Part shown: in pieces, positions 30,267 through 38,940 of the stretch
How the letters are laid out: every line of letters begins with the position of its first letter
Position numbering within the stretch: position 1 is the stretch's first letter
Origin: Salinibacterium sp. M195
GTDB lineage: Bacteria; Actinomycetota; Actinomycetes; Actinomycetales; Microbacteriaceae
Direction of reading: 5' to 3'
DNA: 64,000 nucleotides
Assembly: GCF_019443965.1 (NCBI RefSeq)
Contig: NZ_CP040814.1
Span: 1,922,001 to 1,986,000, forward strand
Notes under the pieces: model-generated
What the model was told of the DNA's origin: nothing
The model's input: only the letters and a program-made list of their open reading frames with translations
Databases searched by the model: none
Translations under genes and position numbers: made by a program

Positions 30267-30295
30267 AAGGGACCGCCCTCCGGGGCGGTACCCTT
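30267..30295 (+). terminator. UCCG-capped hairpin between the FKBP gene and hisE
   Basis: AAGGG-ACCGCCC (30267-30278), loop TCCG (a UNCG tetraloop) and GGGCGGT-ACCCTT (30283-30295) form a 12-pair stem with a single bulged base. It fits a terminator for the FKBP gene although no U-tract follows. Its 3' arm contains the candidate -10 box of hisE, so the element may have two roles. Confidence 0.5.
30289..30294 (+). promoter_or_regulatory. candidate -10 box for leaderless hisE
   Basis: TACCCT (TANNNT) ends 6 bases before the hisE GTG. It lies inside the 3' arm of the hairpin at 30267-30295. No Shine-Dalgarno motif fits before the GTG. Confidence 0.4.
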
Positions 30296-30300
30296 GACGT

Positions 30301-30564
30301 GTGAAAGACTTTGACGCACTTTTTGCAGAGCTCAGCCGCAAAGCGGTTGACCGTCCGGCCGACTCTGGCTCGGTTGCCCTCTTGGATGCCGGTGTGCATT
30401 CGATCGGCAAGAAGATTGTGGAAGAAGCTGCCGAGGTGTGGATGGCAGCCGAGTACCAATCTGACGAAGAGACTGCAGACGAAATCTCTCAACTGATCTA
30501 CCACCTTCAGGTTCTGATGGTTGCCAAAGGGCTCAGCCCTGAGGACGTGTGGCGACATCTGTGA
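30301..30564 (+). CDS. hisE: phosphoribosyl-ATP pyrophosphatase
   Basis: Second step of histidine synthesis. The 87-residue all-alpha MazG-like protein shows [17 protein letters not shown] with the metal-binding Glu cluster, and [14 protein letters not shown]. It starts with a GTG that has no ribosome binding site; a leaderless transcript is likely. hisG follows after 43 bases, the usual actinobacterial hisE-hisG pair. Confidence 0.96.
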   Translation: MKDFDALFAELSRKAVDRPADSGSVALLDAGVHSIGKKIVEEAAEVWMAAEYQSDEETADEISQLIYHLQVLMVAKGLSPEDVWRHL

Positions 30565-30607
30565 TGTGTCTACGCCCACTTTTCGCACCAATTGACTGAG
30601 AGAAACC

Positions 30608-31447
30608 ATGTTAAGAGTTGCAGTGCCCAACAAGGGTTCACTGAGTGAAATCGCTTCAGAAATGCTGTACGAAGCAGGCTATGTCGGACGCCGCGATCCA
30701 CGCGCGCTGAATGTCCGTGATGAGCGCAATGGCGTCGAGTTCTTCTATCTCCGCCCACGCGATATCGCGACCTATGTAGGTTCAGGGGCGCTCGACGTCG
30801 GAATCACCGGCCGCGACTTGCTGCTGGATTCTGGCTCTGCGGCATCCGAGATCGCCAGCCTTGATTTCGGCGCGTCGACGTTCCGTTTCGCTGGCGAACC
30901 AGGCCGGTATACGGAGCTTTCTGATCTCAATGGAGTGCGCGTCGCCACGAGCTATGCCGGTCTCGTCGGTGCCTTTTTGGAGCGCAATGGGGTCAAGGCA
31001 GAACTGATAAGCCTCGATGGTGCGGTCGAGTCCGCGATTCGACTTGGCGTGGCGGATGCCGTGGCCGATGTCGTTTCGACAGGATCGACACTTCGGGCAC
31101 AGGGGCTTGAGATCTTTGGGCCTGTCATTCTCGACTCCACGGCCGTGCTGATCAGTTCAGGTCAGGATGTCAGCGGCGGCGCAACCTTGAAGCGTCGTTT
31201 ACAGGGCGTGCTCGTTGCTCGCCAGTATGTGCTCATTGACTACGACGTTCCTGTCGCGTTTCTCGAGGCGGCAACGAAGGTCACTCCCGGGATCGAGAGC
31301 CCGACCGTCTCGCCGTTGCAGGATCCGGCGTGGGTCGCTGTGCGTTCGATGGTTCGCCGGGTGGACACCAACCACGTCATGGACGCCCTGTACGAAGTCG
31401 GGGCGCGGGCAATCTTGGTCAGCGCTATTCACGCCGCGAGGATTTAG
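30608..31447 (+). CDS. hisG: ATP phosphoribosyltransferase (long form)
   Basis: First and regulated enzyme of histidine synthesis, joining ATP and PRPP. At 279 residues it is the long form with a C-terminal ACT-like domain, so it should respond to histidine directly and not need HisZ. Seen motifs: [51 protein letters not shown] (PRPP loop). hisF starts 2 bases after the stop. Confidence 0.98.
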   Translation: MLRVAVPNKGSLSEIASEMLYEAGYVGRRDPRALNVRDERNGVEFFYLRPRDIATYVGSGALDVGITGRDLLLDSGSAASEIASLDFGASTFRFAGEPGRYTELSDLNGVRVATSYAGLVGAFLERNGVKAELISLDGAVESAIRLGVADAVADVVSTGSTLRAQGLEIFGPVILDSTAVLISSGQDVSGGATLKRRLQGVLVARQYVLIDYDVPVAFLEAATKVTPGIESPTVSPLQDPAWVAVRSMVRRVDTNHVMDALYEVGARAILVSAIHAARI

Positions 31448-31449
31448 TC

Positions 31450-32202
31450 ATGGCTGTCGCCGTTCGGGTCATTCCGTGCCTCGATGTTGCCGATGGTCGA
31501 GTGGTCAAAGGGGTGAATTTCAAGGATCTCCGCGATGCCGGTGATCCCGTGTCTCTTGCCCGTTTGTACTACGAACAGGGTGCAGACGAAGTCACGTTCC
31601 TCGATGTCACAGCGACCGTCGAAGGCCGCGCGACAATGTATGAGGTTGTGCGATCCGCAGCCGAACAGATTTTCATTCCGCTGACGGTTGGCGGGGGAGT
31701 TCGGGCACCGGACGACGTATCAAAATTGCTCGCCAACGGCGCGGACAAGGTTGGTGTTAACAGTGCTGCTATCGCCCGCCCTGAGCTCATCGATGACATC
31801 GCCCACCGCTTTGGAGCTCAGGTGCTTGTGCTGAGTCTCGACATCAAACGCCGCGGTGATGGATGGATCGTGACAACCCACGGTGGCCGCACGGAGACTG
31901 ACCGCGATGCCCTCGACTGGGCTCGCGAAGTGATGGAGCGTGGAGCTGGGGAGCTTCTCGTTAATTCAATTGACGCGGATGGAACCAAACAGGGCTTCGA
32001 CCTCGAACTGGTTTCGGCCATCAGCGAGTTTGCAACGGTCCCGGTTATCGCGAGCGGCGGCGCTGGCGCGGTCGAACACTTTGCTCCCGCATTCGCGGCC
32101 GGCGCAGACGCTGTGCTTGCCGCATCCGTTTTCCACAGTCGCCAGCTCACGGTCGGCGATGTCAAAGAGTCACTTCGAGGTCATGGATTGGTTACACGAT
32201 GA
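31450..32202 (+). CDS. hisF: imidazole glycerol phosphate synthase cyclase subunit
   Basis: Cyclase subunit that with HisH makes imidazole glycerol phosphate and AICAR. The 250-residue TIM barrel has the catalytic Asp in [17 protein letters not shown], the second catalytic Asp in [11 protein letters not shown], and phosphate loops VGGGVR and ASGGAG. I chose the ATG at 31450; the longer frame runs through hisG. hisH and hisA are not in the window. Confidence 0.98.
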   Translation: MAVAVRVIPCLDVADGRVVKGVNFKDLRDAGDPVSLARLYYEQGADEVTFLDVTATVEGRATMYEVVRSAAEQIFIPLTVGGGVRAPDDVSKLLANGADKVGVNSAAIARPELIDDIAHRFGAQVLVLSLDIKRRGDGWIVTTHGGRTETDRDALDWAREVMERGAGELLVNSIDADGTKQGFDLELVSAISEFATVPVIASGGAGAVEHFAPAFAAGADAVLAASVFHSRQLTVGDVKESLRGHGLVTR

Positions 32203-32576
32203 GCGACGAACTCACCCCGGCCACCGCGTCAGAGGTTCTTGAACGGGCTCAGTTTGCCGCCGACGGTTTGCTGCCGGCGATTATTCAGCAGTGGGATACC
32301 AAAGAAGTGCTGATGCTGGGCTACATGAACGCTGAAGCGCTCACACGTACACTCACCGAAGGTCGAGTGACCTTCTATAGCCGTAGTCGGCAAGAGTTGT
32401 GGCGCAAGGGCGACACCAGCGGTCACCGTCAGTACGTGCGCACTGCTGCTCTTGACTGCGACCGGGATGCACTCCTGGTTGGTGTCGAGCAGGTGGGTCC
32501 AGCGTGCCACACCGGTGCGCACTCCTGTTTCGACGTCGATCCGCTAGCTCCTCACCAGGGGTTTTCCGATGACTAA
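32199..32576 (+). CDS. hisI: phosphoribosyl-AMP cyclohydrolase
   Basis: Third histidine step, separate from HisE here. The 125-residue protein has [37 protein letters not shown] and CHTGAHSCF, with the zinc Cys and metal Asp residues. It overlaps hisF by ATGA and trpE by 8 bases, joining the his and trp sets. Confidence 0.98.
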   Translation: MSDELTPATASEVLERAQFAADGLLPAIIQQWDTKEVLMLGYMNAEALTRTLTEGRVTFYSRSRQELWRKGDTSGHRQYVRTAALDCDRDALLVGVEQVGPACHTGAHSCFDVDPLAPHQGFSDD

Positions 32577-34095
32577 CAGCACAGATCACGCGGAGTTTCA
32601 GCGTCTTGTCGGGGAGGGCAATCGTGTCGTTCCCGTCATCCGCCAAATTTTTGCGGATGGGGAGACTCCCGTCGGCGTGTATCGCAAGCTGGCGCAGGCA
32701 AAGCCAGGGACATTCTTGTTGGAGTCTGCCGGTCAAGGCGGAATCTGGTCACGTTTTTCGTTCGTCGGTGTCGCTAGCTTCGGGGTACTGACGCAACATG
32801 AGGGCAGCGTCGAGTGGATCGACTACGGCCTTTCCCGGGAGCGTGTGCTCGGCAGCGACTGCCCGAACGCGCCATTGGAAGCTTTGGCGCACCTCAACGA
32901 GCGCTGGAAGACACCGCGAGTTTCTGGCCACCCGCCGCTCACCGGCGGCCTGGTGGGTTTCATCGGCTGGGAGGCTGTGCGGGAACTCGAGAATCTTCCG
33001 GATGCCCCACCGGCAGACTTTGATGTTCCTAGCCAGGCACTCAGTTTCGTTTCTGATCTTGTCGTGCTCGATCATCGCACTGGCACTGTGTTGCTGATCT
33101 CGAGCGCGCTGAATGATGGTGTCGTCGACGAGTCGACCATGTGGGCTGAAACTCAGTCGCGCCTGGATGTCCTCCAAGCCGGGCTCGCCCGTCCGACTGA
33201 TGCCTACCTTGCTGAAGTCGATATCGAGACCGAGCCAGCTCCGATTGCCCGCACAACGCCTGAGCAGTACGCGCAGTCCATCGCTCGCTCGAAAGAGTTC
33301 ATTCGCGAGGGCGACGTTTTCCAAGTCGTCATCTCGCAACGCTTTGATCATGAGCTCAGCGCGAGCGCACTCGATGTCTATCGGGTTCTTCGCACACTCA
33401 ACCCGTCGCCGTACATGTATTTGCTTTCGCTGGTGGATGTTGACGGTCGGCCTTATTCGATTGTGGGGGCGAGCCCGGAGGCGCTCGTCAAAGTGTCGCA
33501 AAAGCGGGTTCATATGCATCCGATCGCGGGATCGCGTCCCCGTGGAGCGGACACAGAACATGATCGTGAACTCGCAGAGGAACTCCTCGCCGATACCAAA
33601 GAGCGCGCCGAGCACCTCATGCTCGTCGACTTGGCTCGTAACGACCTCTTGAAAGTGTGTACCCCAGGCACTGTCGCGGTCACTGAGTTCATGCAGGTTG
33701 AGCGTTTTAGCCACATTATGCACTTGGTTTCCTCCGTTGAAGGTGACCTCTTGCCGAGTGCCACCGCGGTGGATGTGTTCCGTGCCACCTTCCCGGCTGG
33801 CACCCTCTCCGGCGCGCCGAAGCCCCGTGCCCTCGAGATCATCGATGAACTTGAGCCAGCTCAACGCGGCGTTTATGGGGGAGTTGTTGGATACTTCGAC
33901 TTCGCTGGCGACGCCGATCTGGCCATCGCGATTCGCACTGTCACGATCGTTGATGGGATGGCGCGCGTGCAGGCCGGTGCTGGTCTGGTTGCGGATTCCG
34001 ACCCGGCCGCAGAACATCAAGAGGCACAGAACAAGGCAGCAGCGCCGTTGCGCGCTGTTGCGGTTGCCAATGCGATGCGGCAGCTGACGTCATGA
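32569..34095 (+). CDS. trpE: anthranilate synthase component I
   Basis: Makes anthranilate from chorismate with TrpG. The 508-residue protein has the tryptophan feedback motif LLESAGQGG, EGDVFQVVISQRF, and the chorismate-binding core IAGSRPRGADTEHD, AEHLMLVDLARNDL, GTLSGAPKPRALEIIDELE and YGGVVGYF. It starts inside hisI (8-base overlap), so its synthesis should be coupled to the his genes. No leader peptide or attenuator precedes it. trpG and trpD are not in the window. Confidence 0.98.
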   Translation: MTNSTDHAEFQRLVGEGNRVVPVIRQIFADGETPVGVYRKLAQAKPGTFLLESAGQGGIWSRFSFVGVASFGVLTQHEGSVEWIDYGLSRERVLGSDCPNAPLEALAHLNERWKTPRVSGHPPLTGGLVGFIGWEAVRELENLPDAPPADFDVPSQALSFVSDLVVLDHRTGTVLLISSALNDGVVDESTMWAETQSRLDVLQAGLARPTDAYLAEVDIETEPAPIARTTPEQYAQSIARSKEFIREGDVFQVVISQRFDHELSASALDVYRVLRTLNPSPYMYLLSLVDVDGRPYSIVGASPEALVKVSQKRVHMHPIAGSRPRGADTEHDRELAEELLADTKERAEHLMLVDLARNDLLKVCTPGTVAVTEFMQVERFSHIMHLVSSVEGDLLPSATAVDVFRATFPAGTLSGAPKPRALEIIDELEPAQRGVYGGVVGYFDFAGDADLAIAIRTVTIVDGMARVQAGAGLVADSDPAAEHQEAQNKAAAPLRAVAVANAMRQLTS

Positions 34096-34661
34096 TTGTG
34101 AAACGCTCTCGACCAATCGTGCTTGCTGGGCTCGTCCTTCTGGGGGCAGGGGTGATGTTGTCGTGGACTCAGCCCTGGTTCACCATCAGCTTGACCGATG
34201 GTGCGATTGTCGAGGTGCTCGGGAGCGACGCGGCAGGGTCGCTTGCCGCCCTTGCCCTCGCAGTGTTTGCGCTCGTTGCTGCCCTGAGCCTTTCATCGCT
34301 CGTCGTGCGGAGAGTGCTCGGTGTTCTCGCTGCCATTGTTGGCGGCGCTATTGTTGCTGTCGTTGTGGCGGCGACGGCAGATCCTGTGCTCGCGTCCGGG
34401 GAGTTGATAACTCAAGCTACGGGTATCAGCGGCTCCGATTCGCTGCCTGGACTGGTCGTTGCCGTTAACGCGAGCGGGTGGTCGGTTCTCGCTCTTGTCG
34501 CGGGAGCGCTCTTACTCGTTCTCGGTCTCTTCGCCACCTTTTCGGCGCATCACTGGCCGCGCGCAACCAAGAAGTACGACCGCGAAACCGCTATCGTTGC
34601 GGACGATCCTGCTTCGCAGTGGGACGCCCAAAGCAGAGGAATTGATCCAACCGCCGGTTGA
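34092..34661 (+). CDS. tryptophan biosynthesis-associated membrane protein
   Basis: Function unknown. The 189-residue protein has four likely membrane segments (about 8-25, 48-68, 75-95 and 130-150) and a hydrophilic C-terminal tail. The first loop holds SWTQPWF, the Trp-rich signature of the family found beside trpE in actinobacteria (TP_oprn_chp type). It overlaps trpE by ATGA. Location suggests a link to tryptophan or its precursors, perhaps sensing or transport, but this is not shown. Confidence 0.9.
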   Translation: MIVKRSRPIVLAGLVLLGAGVMLSWTQPWFTISLTDGAIVEVLGSDAAGSLAALALAVFALVAALSLSSLVVRRVLGVLAAIVGGAIVAVVVAATADPVLASGELITQATGISGSDSLPGLVVAVNASGWSVLALVAGALLLVLGLFATFSAHHWPRATKKYDRETAIVADDPASQWDAQSRGIDPTAG

Positions 34662-34689
34662 GTGGCACAACCGTGCGCCTTACTCCCGC

Positions 34690-34695
34690 TAGAAT
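34690..34695 (+). promoter_or_regulatory. candidate -10 box upstream of the HGxxPAAW-trpCBA segment
   Basis: TAGAAT, close to the consensus TATAAT, lies 26 bases before the ATG at 34722 in the 60-base gap after the membrane protein. It could give trpCBA an internal promoter apart from the his-trpE run. A -35 at correct spacing was not clear. Confidence 0.4.
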
Positions 34696-34721
34696 TTAGG
34701 ATCAGCAAAGAATGGAGCCTG

Positions 34722-34952
34722 ATGAGTACTGATACTGACCCCGGCCACGGAAATTCGCCGGCGGCATGGACTGCCGTTGTCATCATGTTGGTCGCGTTCA
34801 CAATCGGAACCTTCGCGTTTTGGTTCGTTATACCGTGGCTCGTTTTTGCGTCGGCCGGACTGGTCGTCGTTGGTCTCGTAGTTGGCCAAGTGCTGAAAAA
34901 GCTTGGCTATGGCGTCGGTGGCGACAAGCTCACCGTAAAGTCTCACAACTAG
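34722..34952 (+). CDS. HGxxPAAW family small membrane protein
   Basis: Function unknown. It is 76 residues long with the signature HGNSPAAW (residues 9-16) followed by two membrane helices (about 18-36 and 38-58) and a basic C-terminal end. It belongs to a short actinobacterial family usually coded just before trpC. The ATG at 34722 has a GGAG upstream; the longer frame has no homology. trpC starts 2 bases after the stop. Confidence 0.88.
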   Translation: MSTDTDPGHGNSPAAWTAVVIMLVAFTIGTFAFWFVIPWLVFASAGLVVVGLVVGQVLKKLGYGVGGDKLTVKSHN

Positions 34953-34953
34953 A

Positions 34954-35724
34954 GTGCTCTCCGATTTAGTCGACGGCGCGCTCGAAGATGCCGCCGTCCG
35001 TCGTGAATCCGTCAGCCTCGCTGCGGTAGAGCGCGCTGCTTCAGCAGCCGTTCCTGCATTGGATGCTCTCGATGCGTTGTCGCCACGAGAGCGCGTTCAC
35101 ATCATTGCTGAAATCAAGCGGTCAAGTCCCTCGCGCGGCGCGCTTGCTGAAATAGGCGATCCTGCGTCCCTGGCGTTGTCGTATCAAACCGGCGGCGCGA
35201 GCGCGATTAGTGTGCTGACTGAACAGCGACGATTCGGCGGTTCGCTTGACGATCTCATCACGGTGAAGTCGGTCGTGCGTGTTCCGGTGCTGCGTAAAGA
35301 CTTCGTTGCCGAGCCCTATCAGGTGTTTGAGGCTCGTGCAGCAGGTGCCGACCTTGTGCTGCTCATTGTGGCGGCCCTCGATCAGCGCACCCTCTCGACC
35401 CTCTATAACTTGATCGTTGAACTAGGCATGACTCCGTTGGTCGAGACTCACTCGGCTGACGAGGTCACGCGCGCCTTGGATGTTGGGGCGAGTTTGGTCG
35501 GCGTGAATGCGCGCAACCTGAGCACCTTCGAACTCGACCAGAACTTATTCGGTGAACTGGCGGATCAGATTCCGAGCGGCGTAATTCGTATTGCTGAGTC
35601 TGCAGTGAAATCTGCTGCGGATGTCGCCCACTATCGAAAAGCAGGTGCAGATGTGGTTCTCGTCGGAGAAGCACTCGTCACTGGCGACCCGATTGCCACC
35701 CTGCAAGACTTTTTGGACTGTTAA
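34954..35724 (+). CDS. trpC: indole-3-glycerol phosphate synthase
   Basis: Closes the indole ring from CdRP. The 256-residue TIM barrel shows [13 protein letters not shown] (catalytic Lys), [22 protein letters not shown] and [12 protein letters not shown]. It is the single-domain form without fused TrpF; many actinobacteria use the bifunctional PriA/HisA isomerase instead. It starts with GTG and shares one base with trpB (TAATG). Confidence 0.98.
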   Translation: MLSDLVDGALEDAAVRRESVSLAAVERAASAAVPALDALDALSPRERVHIIAEIKRSSPSRGALAEIGDPASLALSYQTGGASAISVLTEQRRFGGSLDDLITVKSVVRVPVLRKDFVAEPYQVFEARAAGADLVLLIVAALDQRTLSTLYNLIVELGMTPLVETHSADEVTRALDVGASLVGVNARNLSTFELDQNLFGELADQIPSGVIRIAESAVKSAADVAHYRKAGADVVLVGEALVTGDPIATLQDFLDC

Positions 35725-36971
35725 TGCTGAGAGATGAATTAGGCCCCTACTTTGGAGAATTTGGCGGACGTTTCGTTCCCGAATCCCTGATCGCCGCTCT
35801 CGATGAGCTCGATGCCGCGTACAACGAGGCAAAGAACGATCCTTCCTTCCAAGAGGAACTCGCCGAGCTTCATGCCAGCTACACCGGCCGACCCTCGATC
35901 ATTACCGAGGTGCCTCGTTTTGCGGAGCACGCTGGTGGCGCCCGGGTCATCTTGAAGCGTGAAGACCTCAACCACACTGGCTCTCACAAGATCAATAACG
36001 TGCTCGGTCAGGCCTTGCTTGCTCGTCGCCTCGGAAAGACCAGGTTGATTGCTGAGACGGGCGCAGGTCAACATGGCGTTGCTACCGCAACTGCCGCAGC
36101 GCTTTTTGGCATGTCGTGTGTCGTTTACATGGGCGAAGTCGATACCGAGCGCCAGGCCCTGAACGTCGCGCGGATGCGCCTCCTCGGCGCTGAAGTGATT
36201 CCCGTTACTGCGGGTTCCCGCACGCTTAAAGATGCGATTAACGAAGCCTTGCGCGACTGGGTCGCCAACGTCGAAGACACCCACTATCTGTTGGGAACCG
36301 TTGCGGGGCCTCATCCGTTCCCGGTCATGGTTCGCGACTTCCACAAGGTTATTGGTGATGAGGCGCGCGAGCAGGTTGTCGAACTCACCGGGGCACTTCC
36401 GACCGCTGTTGTGGCATGTGTTGGAGGCGGCAGCAACGCTATGGGAATTTTCCACGCGTTCCTCGACGACGCGGATGTTGCGCTCTACGGCTACGAGGCT
36501 GCGGGGGAAGGTCACCTGACCGAACGTCACGCAGCAACTCTCACCCGGGGGCGTCCTGGAGTGCTTCATGGAGCACGGAGCTACATGCTGCAGGACGAAG
36601 ACGGCCAGACCGTCGAATCTCACTCGATTTCAGCGGGGCTCGATTATCCGGGTGTTGGTCCGGAGCACTCGTGGCTAAAAGACATCGGTCGTGCAAACTA
36701 TTTGCCAATTACCGATGCTGAAGCGATGAACGCCCTACGCCTGCTGAGCAGAACCGAGGGAATCATTCCCGCAATCGAATCAGCTCATGCCCTGGCCGGT
36801 GCCCTCGATCTCGGAAAACAGCTTGGTCCAGATTCAGTAATTTTGGTCAACCTCAGTGGCCGCGGCGACAAAGACATGGAAACTGCCGCAGCGTACTTTG
36901 ACCTCATCGATGCCGCCGCCGATGCGTCAGCCGCTGAGTCTGCCGCGAAGCCGGTTTCGGAGGAGAAGTAA
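35724..36971 (+). CDS. trpB: tryptophan synthase beta chain
   Basis: PLP enzyme that joins indole and serine. The 415-residue TrpB1-type protein shows [10 protein letters not shown], the PLP Lys in [39 protein letters not shown] (phosphate loop) and LSGRGDKD. One-base overlaps on both sides couple it to trpC and trpA. The last 20 residues are Ala-rich. Confidence 0.99.
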   Translation: MLRDELGPYFGEFGGRFVPESLIAALDELDAAYNEAKNDPSFQEELAELHASYTGRPSIITEVPRFAEHAGGARVILKREDLNHTGSHKINNVLGQALLARRLGKTRLIAETGAGQHGVATATAAALFGMSCVVYMGEVDTERQALNVARMRLLGAEVIPVTAGSRTLKDAINEALRDWVANVEDTHYLLGTVAGPHPFPVMVRDFHKVIGDEAREQVVELTGALPTAVVACVGGGSNAMGIFHAFLDDADVALYGYEAAGEGHLTERHAATLTRGRPGVLHGARSYMLQDEDGQTVESHSISAGLDYPGVGPEHSWLKDIGRANYLPITDAEAMNALRLLSRTEGIIPAIESAHALAGALDLGKQLGPDSVILVNLSGRGDKDMETAAAYFDLIDAAADASAAESAAKPVSEEK

Positions 36972-37753
36972 TGAGCGTTGTAGAACAGACGATCGCCCAG
37001 GCCAATCGTGATCGCGCCGGTGCGCTTATCGGCTATCTTCCTGTTGGTTTTCCCACCATCGCCGACAGTATTGATGCGGCGGTTGCTCTCGCCGAAAATG
37101 GTGTTGACGTCATCGAACTCGGGTTGCCGTACTCCGATCCCGTCATGGATGGCCCTGCCATTCAGAAGGCCACCCAACAGGCACTCGCTAACGGATTTCG
37201 GCTCCAAGACGGATTTGATGCGGTGGCGGCAATTACGTCGCGTGTCTCGACGCCCGTGATGTTGATGAGCTATTGGAACCCCATAATGCAGTTCGGCGTC
37301 GATCGTTTCGCCGATGAGCTCACGGCTGCTGGGGGAGCAGGAATTATTACGCCCGACCTCGTCAGCGATGAGGCCGCGGAGTGGATTTCTGCCTCTCAAC
37401 GCACCGGACTAGACCGGGTGTTCTTGGCGGCACCATCATCGAGTGATGCGCGATTAGTGCGTGCCGTCGAAGCGAGTACTGGTTTCGTCTATGCGGTTTC
37501 CACCATGGGAATCACTGGCGCACGATCCGATGTCGATACTGCCGCGAAGACGCTTGTTGCTCGCCTCCGCGACGCCGGCTCGACCAGCGCGTGTGTTGGC
37601 CTTGGCATTTCTACTTCCGACCAGGTCCGTGAAGTTCTTAGCTACGCCGACGGTGCAATCGTTGGCTCTGTTTTCGTTAGCGCGCTGGCAACCGGTGGTG
37701 TGAGCGCAGTGGCAAAAACTGCAGCGTCACTTTCGACCGGTACGCTTGCGTAG
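36971..37753 (+). CDS. trpA: tryptophan synthase alpha chain
   Basis: Cleaves indole-3-glycerol phosphate to indole, which is passed to TrpB. The 260-residue TIM barrel has the catalytic Asp in IELGLPYSDPVMDGPAIQ, MSYWNPIMQFG, and VYAVSTMGITGAR. The usual E-L-G motif holds the catalytic Glu. It starts on the last base of trpB. Confidence 0.98.
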   Translation: MSVVEQTIAQANRDRAGALIGYLPVGFPTIADSIDAAVALAENGVDVIELGLPYSDPVMDGPAIQKATQQALANGFRLQDGFDAVAAITSRVSTPVMLMSYWNPIMQFGVDRFADELTAAGGAGIITPDLVSDEAAEWISASQRTGLDRVFLAAPSSSDARLVRAVEASTGFVYAVSTMGITGARSDVDTAAKTLVARLRDAGSTSACVGLGISTSDQVREVLSYADGAIVGSVFVSALATGGVSAVAKTAASLSTGTLA

Positions 37754-37777
37754 TCGCAGTCCAGAAAGGTGACCGTT

Positions 37778-38836
37778 TTGTCATTTGTGCCCTTAAGTAT
37801 TCCGAGCCCGCCAGAGTCGTGGTCGACGCTCGTGACCTTCCCCTTTGGGCAATGGTTCAGCAACATTGGTCTTGATTTCGGCGGCACGGTCGTCATCCAT
37901 ACTTACGCGATCTGCATTCTTCTTGGCATCATTGGCGCGACATGGTTGACCTCGCGTCGCTTGACCCGTCACGGGGCTGAGCCCGGAGTCGTGCTCGACG
38001 TCATCATTTGGGCTGTTCCTCTCGGCCTTGTCGGCGCACGTTTGTACCACGTGTTTACTCACCCAGGCGATTACTTCTATGAGGGCGCGGACCCCTGGGA
38101 AATCATTCGGATCTGGAACGGCGGCAACGCTATCTTCGGGTCTCTGATTGGTGGCGCTGTTGGTGCGTACATCGGTGCTCGCCTCACCGGCATCCGTTTC
38201 TGGAGCTTCGCGGATGCTCTGGCTCCCGCCATGCTTCTCGCTCAAGCGGTCGGTCGTCTCGGTAACTACTTCAACCACGAGCTTTTCGGACAACCAACTG
38301 CCTTGCCGTGGGGTCTTGAGGTAGAGGCCGGAAACTCGGCGATCCCCGTCGGATTGCCTGTTGACACTCTGTTCCACCCGACTTTTCTTTACGAAATGAT
38401 CTGGAACGTCGTCGGCATCGTCTTTTTGCTCACGATGGAGCGCCAGTACGGTTTCGTGAAGAAGCACGTGGTTGGTCTCAACCTCCCCGTGTTCACCGCT
38501 ACGGGACCAATCCGGCTGCAGTGGGGCAAGGTGTGGGCGCTCTACATGATTTGGTACGGCATTGGCCGCGCCTGGTTTGAGTCGATTCGAATTGACCCGA
38601 GTGAGGTCTTGCTCGGATTGCGGGTTAACGTCTGGGGCGCGATCTTCACGGTGCTGCTCGGAGTCATCTTGTTCGTTGTTCAATCTCGTCGCCATGCCGG
38701 TGTCGAGAAGACCGCATACGTCGATGATCACGTCTGGACCGCCGATGGTGTTGTAAACTCCGATGAAACCTATTCTGAGCACGACATAGTCGGCAACGAT
38801 GCCGAGGAGAATTCTCCCGTCACTGCTTCACAGTAG
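37778..38836 (+). CDS. lgt: prolipoprotein diacylglyceryl transferase
   Basis: Membrane enzyme that transfers diacylglycerol from phosphatidylglycerol to the lipobox Cys, for example of the two lipoproteins coded here. Several hydrophobic segments are visible. Signatures are GARLYHVF, WNGGNAIFGSLIGG and GRLGNYFNHELFG. Phe stands where the E. coli WQGGMSFHGG motif has His. I prefer the TTG at 37778, which has AGAAAGG at proper spacing; the GTG at 37769 abuts that ribosome binding site. The C-terminal 60 residues are acidic. It follows trpA by 24 bases, a frequent actinobacterial order. Confidence 0.93.
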   Translation: MSFVPLSIPSPPESWSTLVTFPFGQWFSNIGLDFGGTVVIHTYAICILLGIIGATWLTSRRLTRHGAEPGVVLDVIIWAVPLGLVGARLYHVFTHPGDYFYEGADPWEIIRIWNGGNAIFGSLIGGAVGAYIGARLTGIRFWSFADALAPAMLLAQAVGRLGNYFNHELFGQPTALPWGLEVEAGNSAIPVGLPVDTLFHPTFLYEMIWNVVGIVFLLTMERQYGFVKKHVVGLNLPVFTATGPIRLQWGKVWALYMIWYGIGRAWFESIRIDPSEVLLGLRVNVWGAIFTVLLGVILFVVQSRRHAGVEKTAYVDDHVWTADGVVNSDETYSEHDIVGNDAEENSPVTASQ

Positions 38837-38858
38837 TCCGCCACAAGCGGCCGCTCCC

Positions 38859-38884
38859 TCAGGCCTGAAACAGGTTCTGATTTT
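38859..38884 (+). terminator. intrinsic terminator after lgt
   Basis: TCAG-G-CCTG (38859-38867), loop AAA, CAGG-TT-CTGA (38871-38880) form a stem with a small internal loop, followed directly by TTTT. It lies between lgt and gltB and probably ends the trp-lgt transcript. Confidence 0.5.
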
Positions 38885-38940
38885 ACCTCTGGGCCATTGA
38901 AGTCCCTCTCCGCACCAGATAAACGTGAGGACGGTACAGC

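Noticed and set aside
32500..32570. Trp attenuator or leader peptide before trpE
   Set aside because: trpE starts inside hisI; no Trp-rich short frame or terminator pair is present.
32749..34020. Long open frame opposite trpE (423 codons, minus)
   Set aside because: Antisense shadow of trpE; no motif and no ribosome binding site of note.
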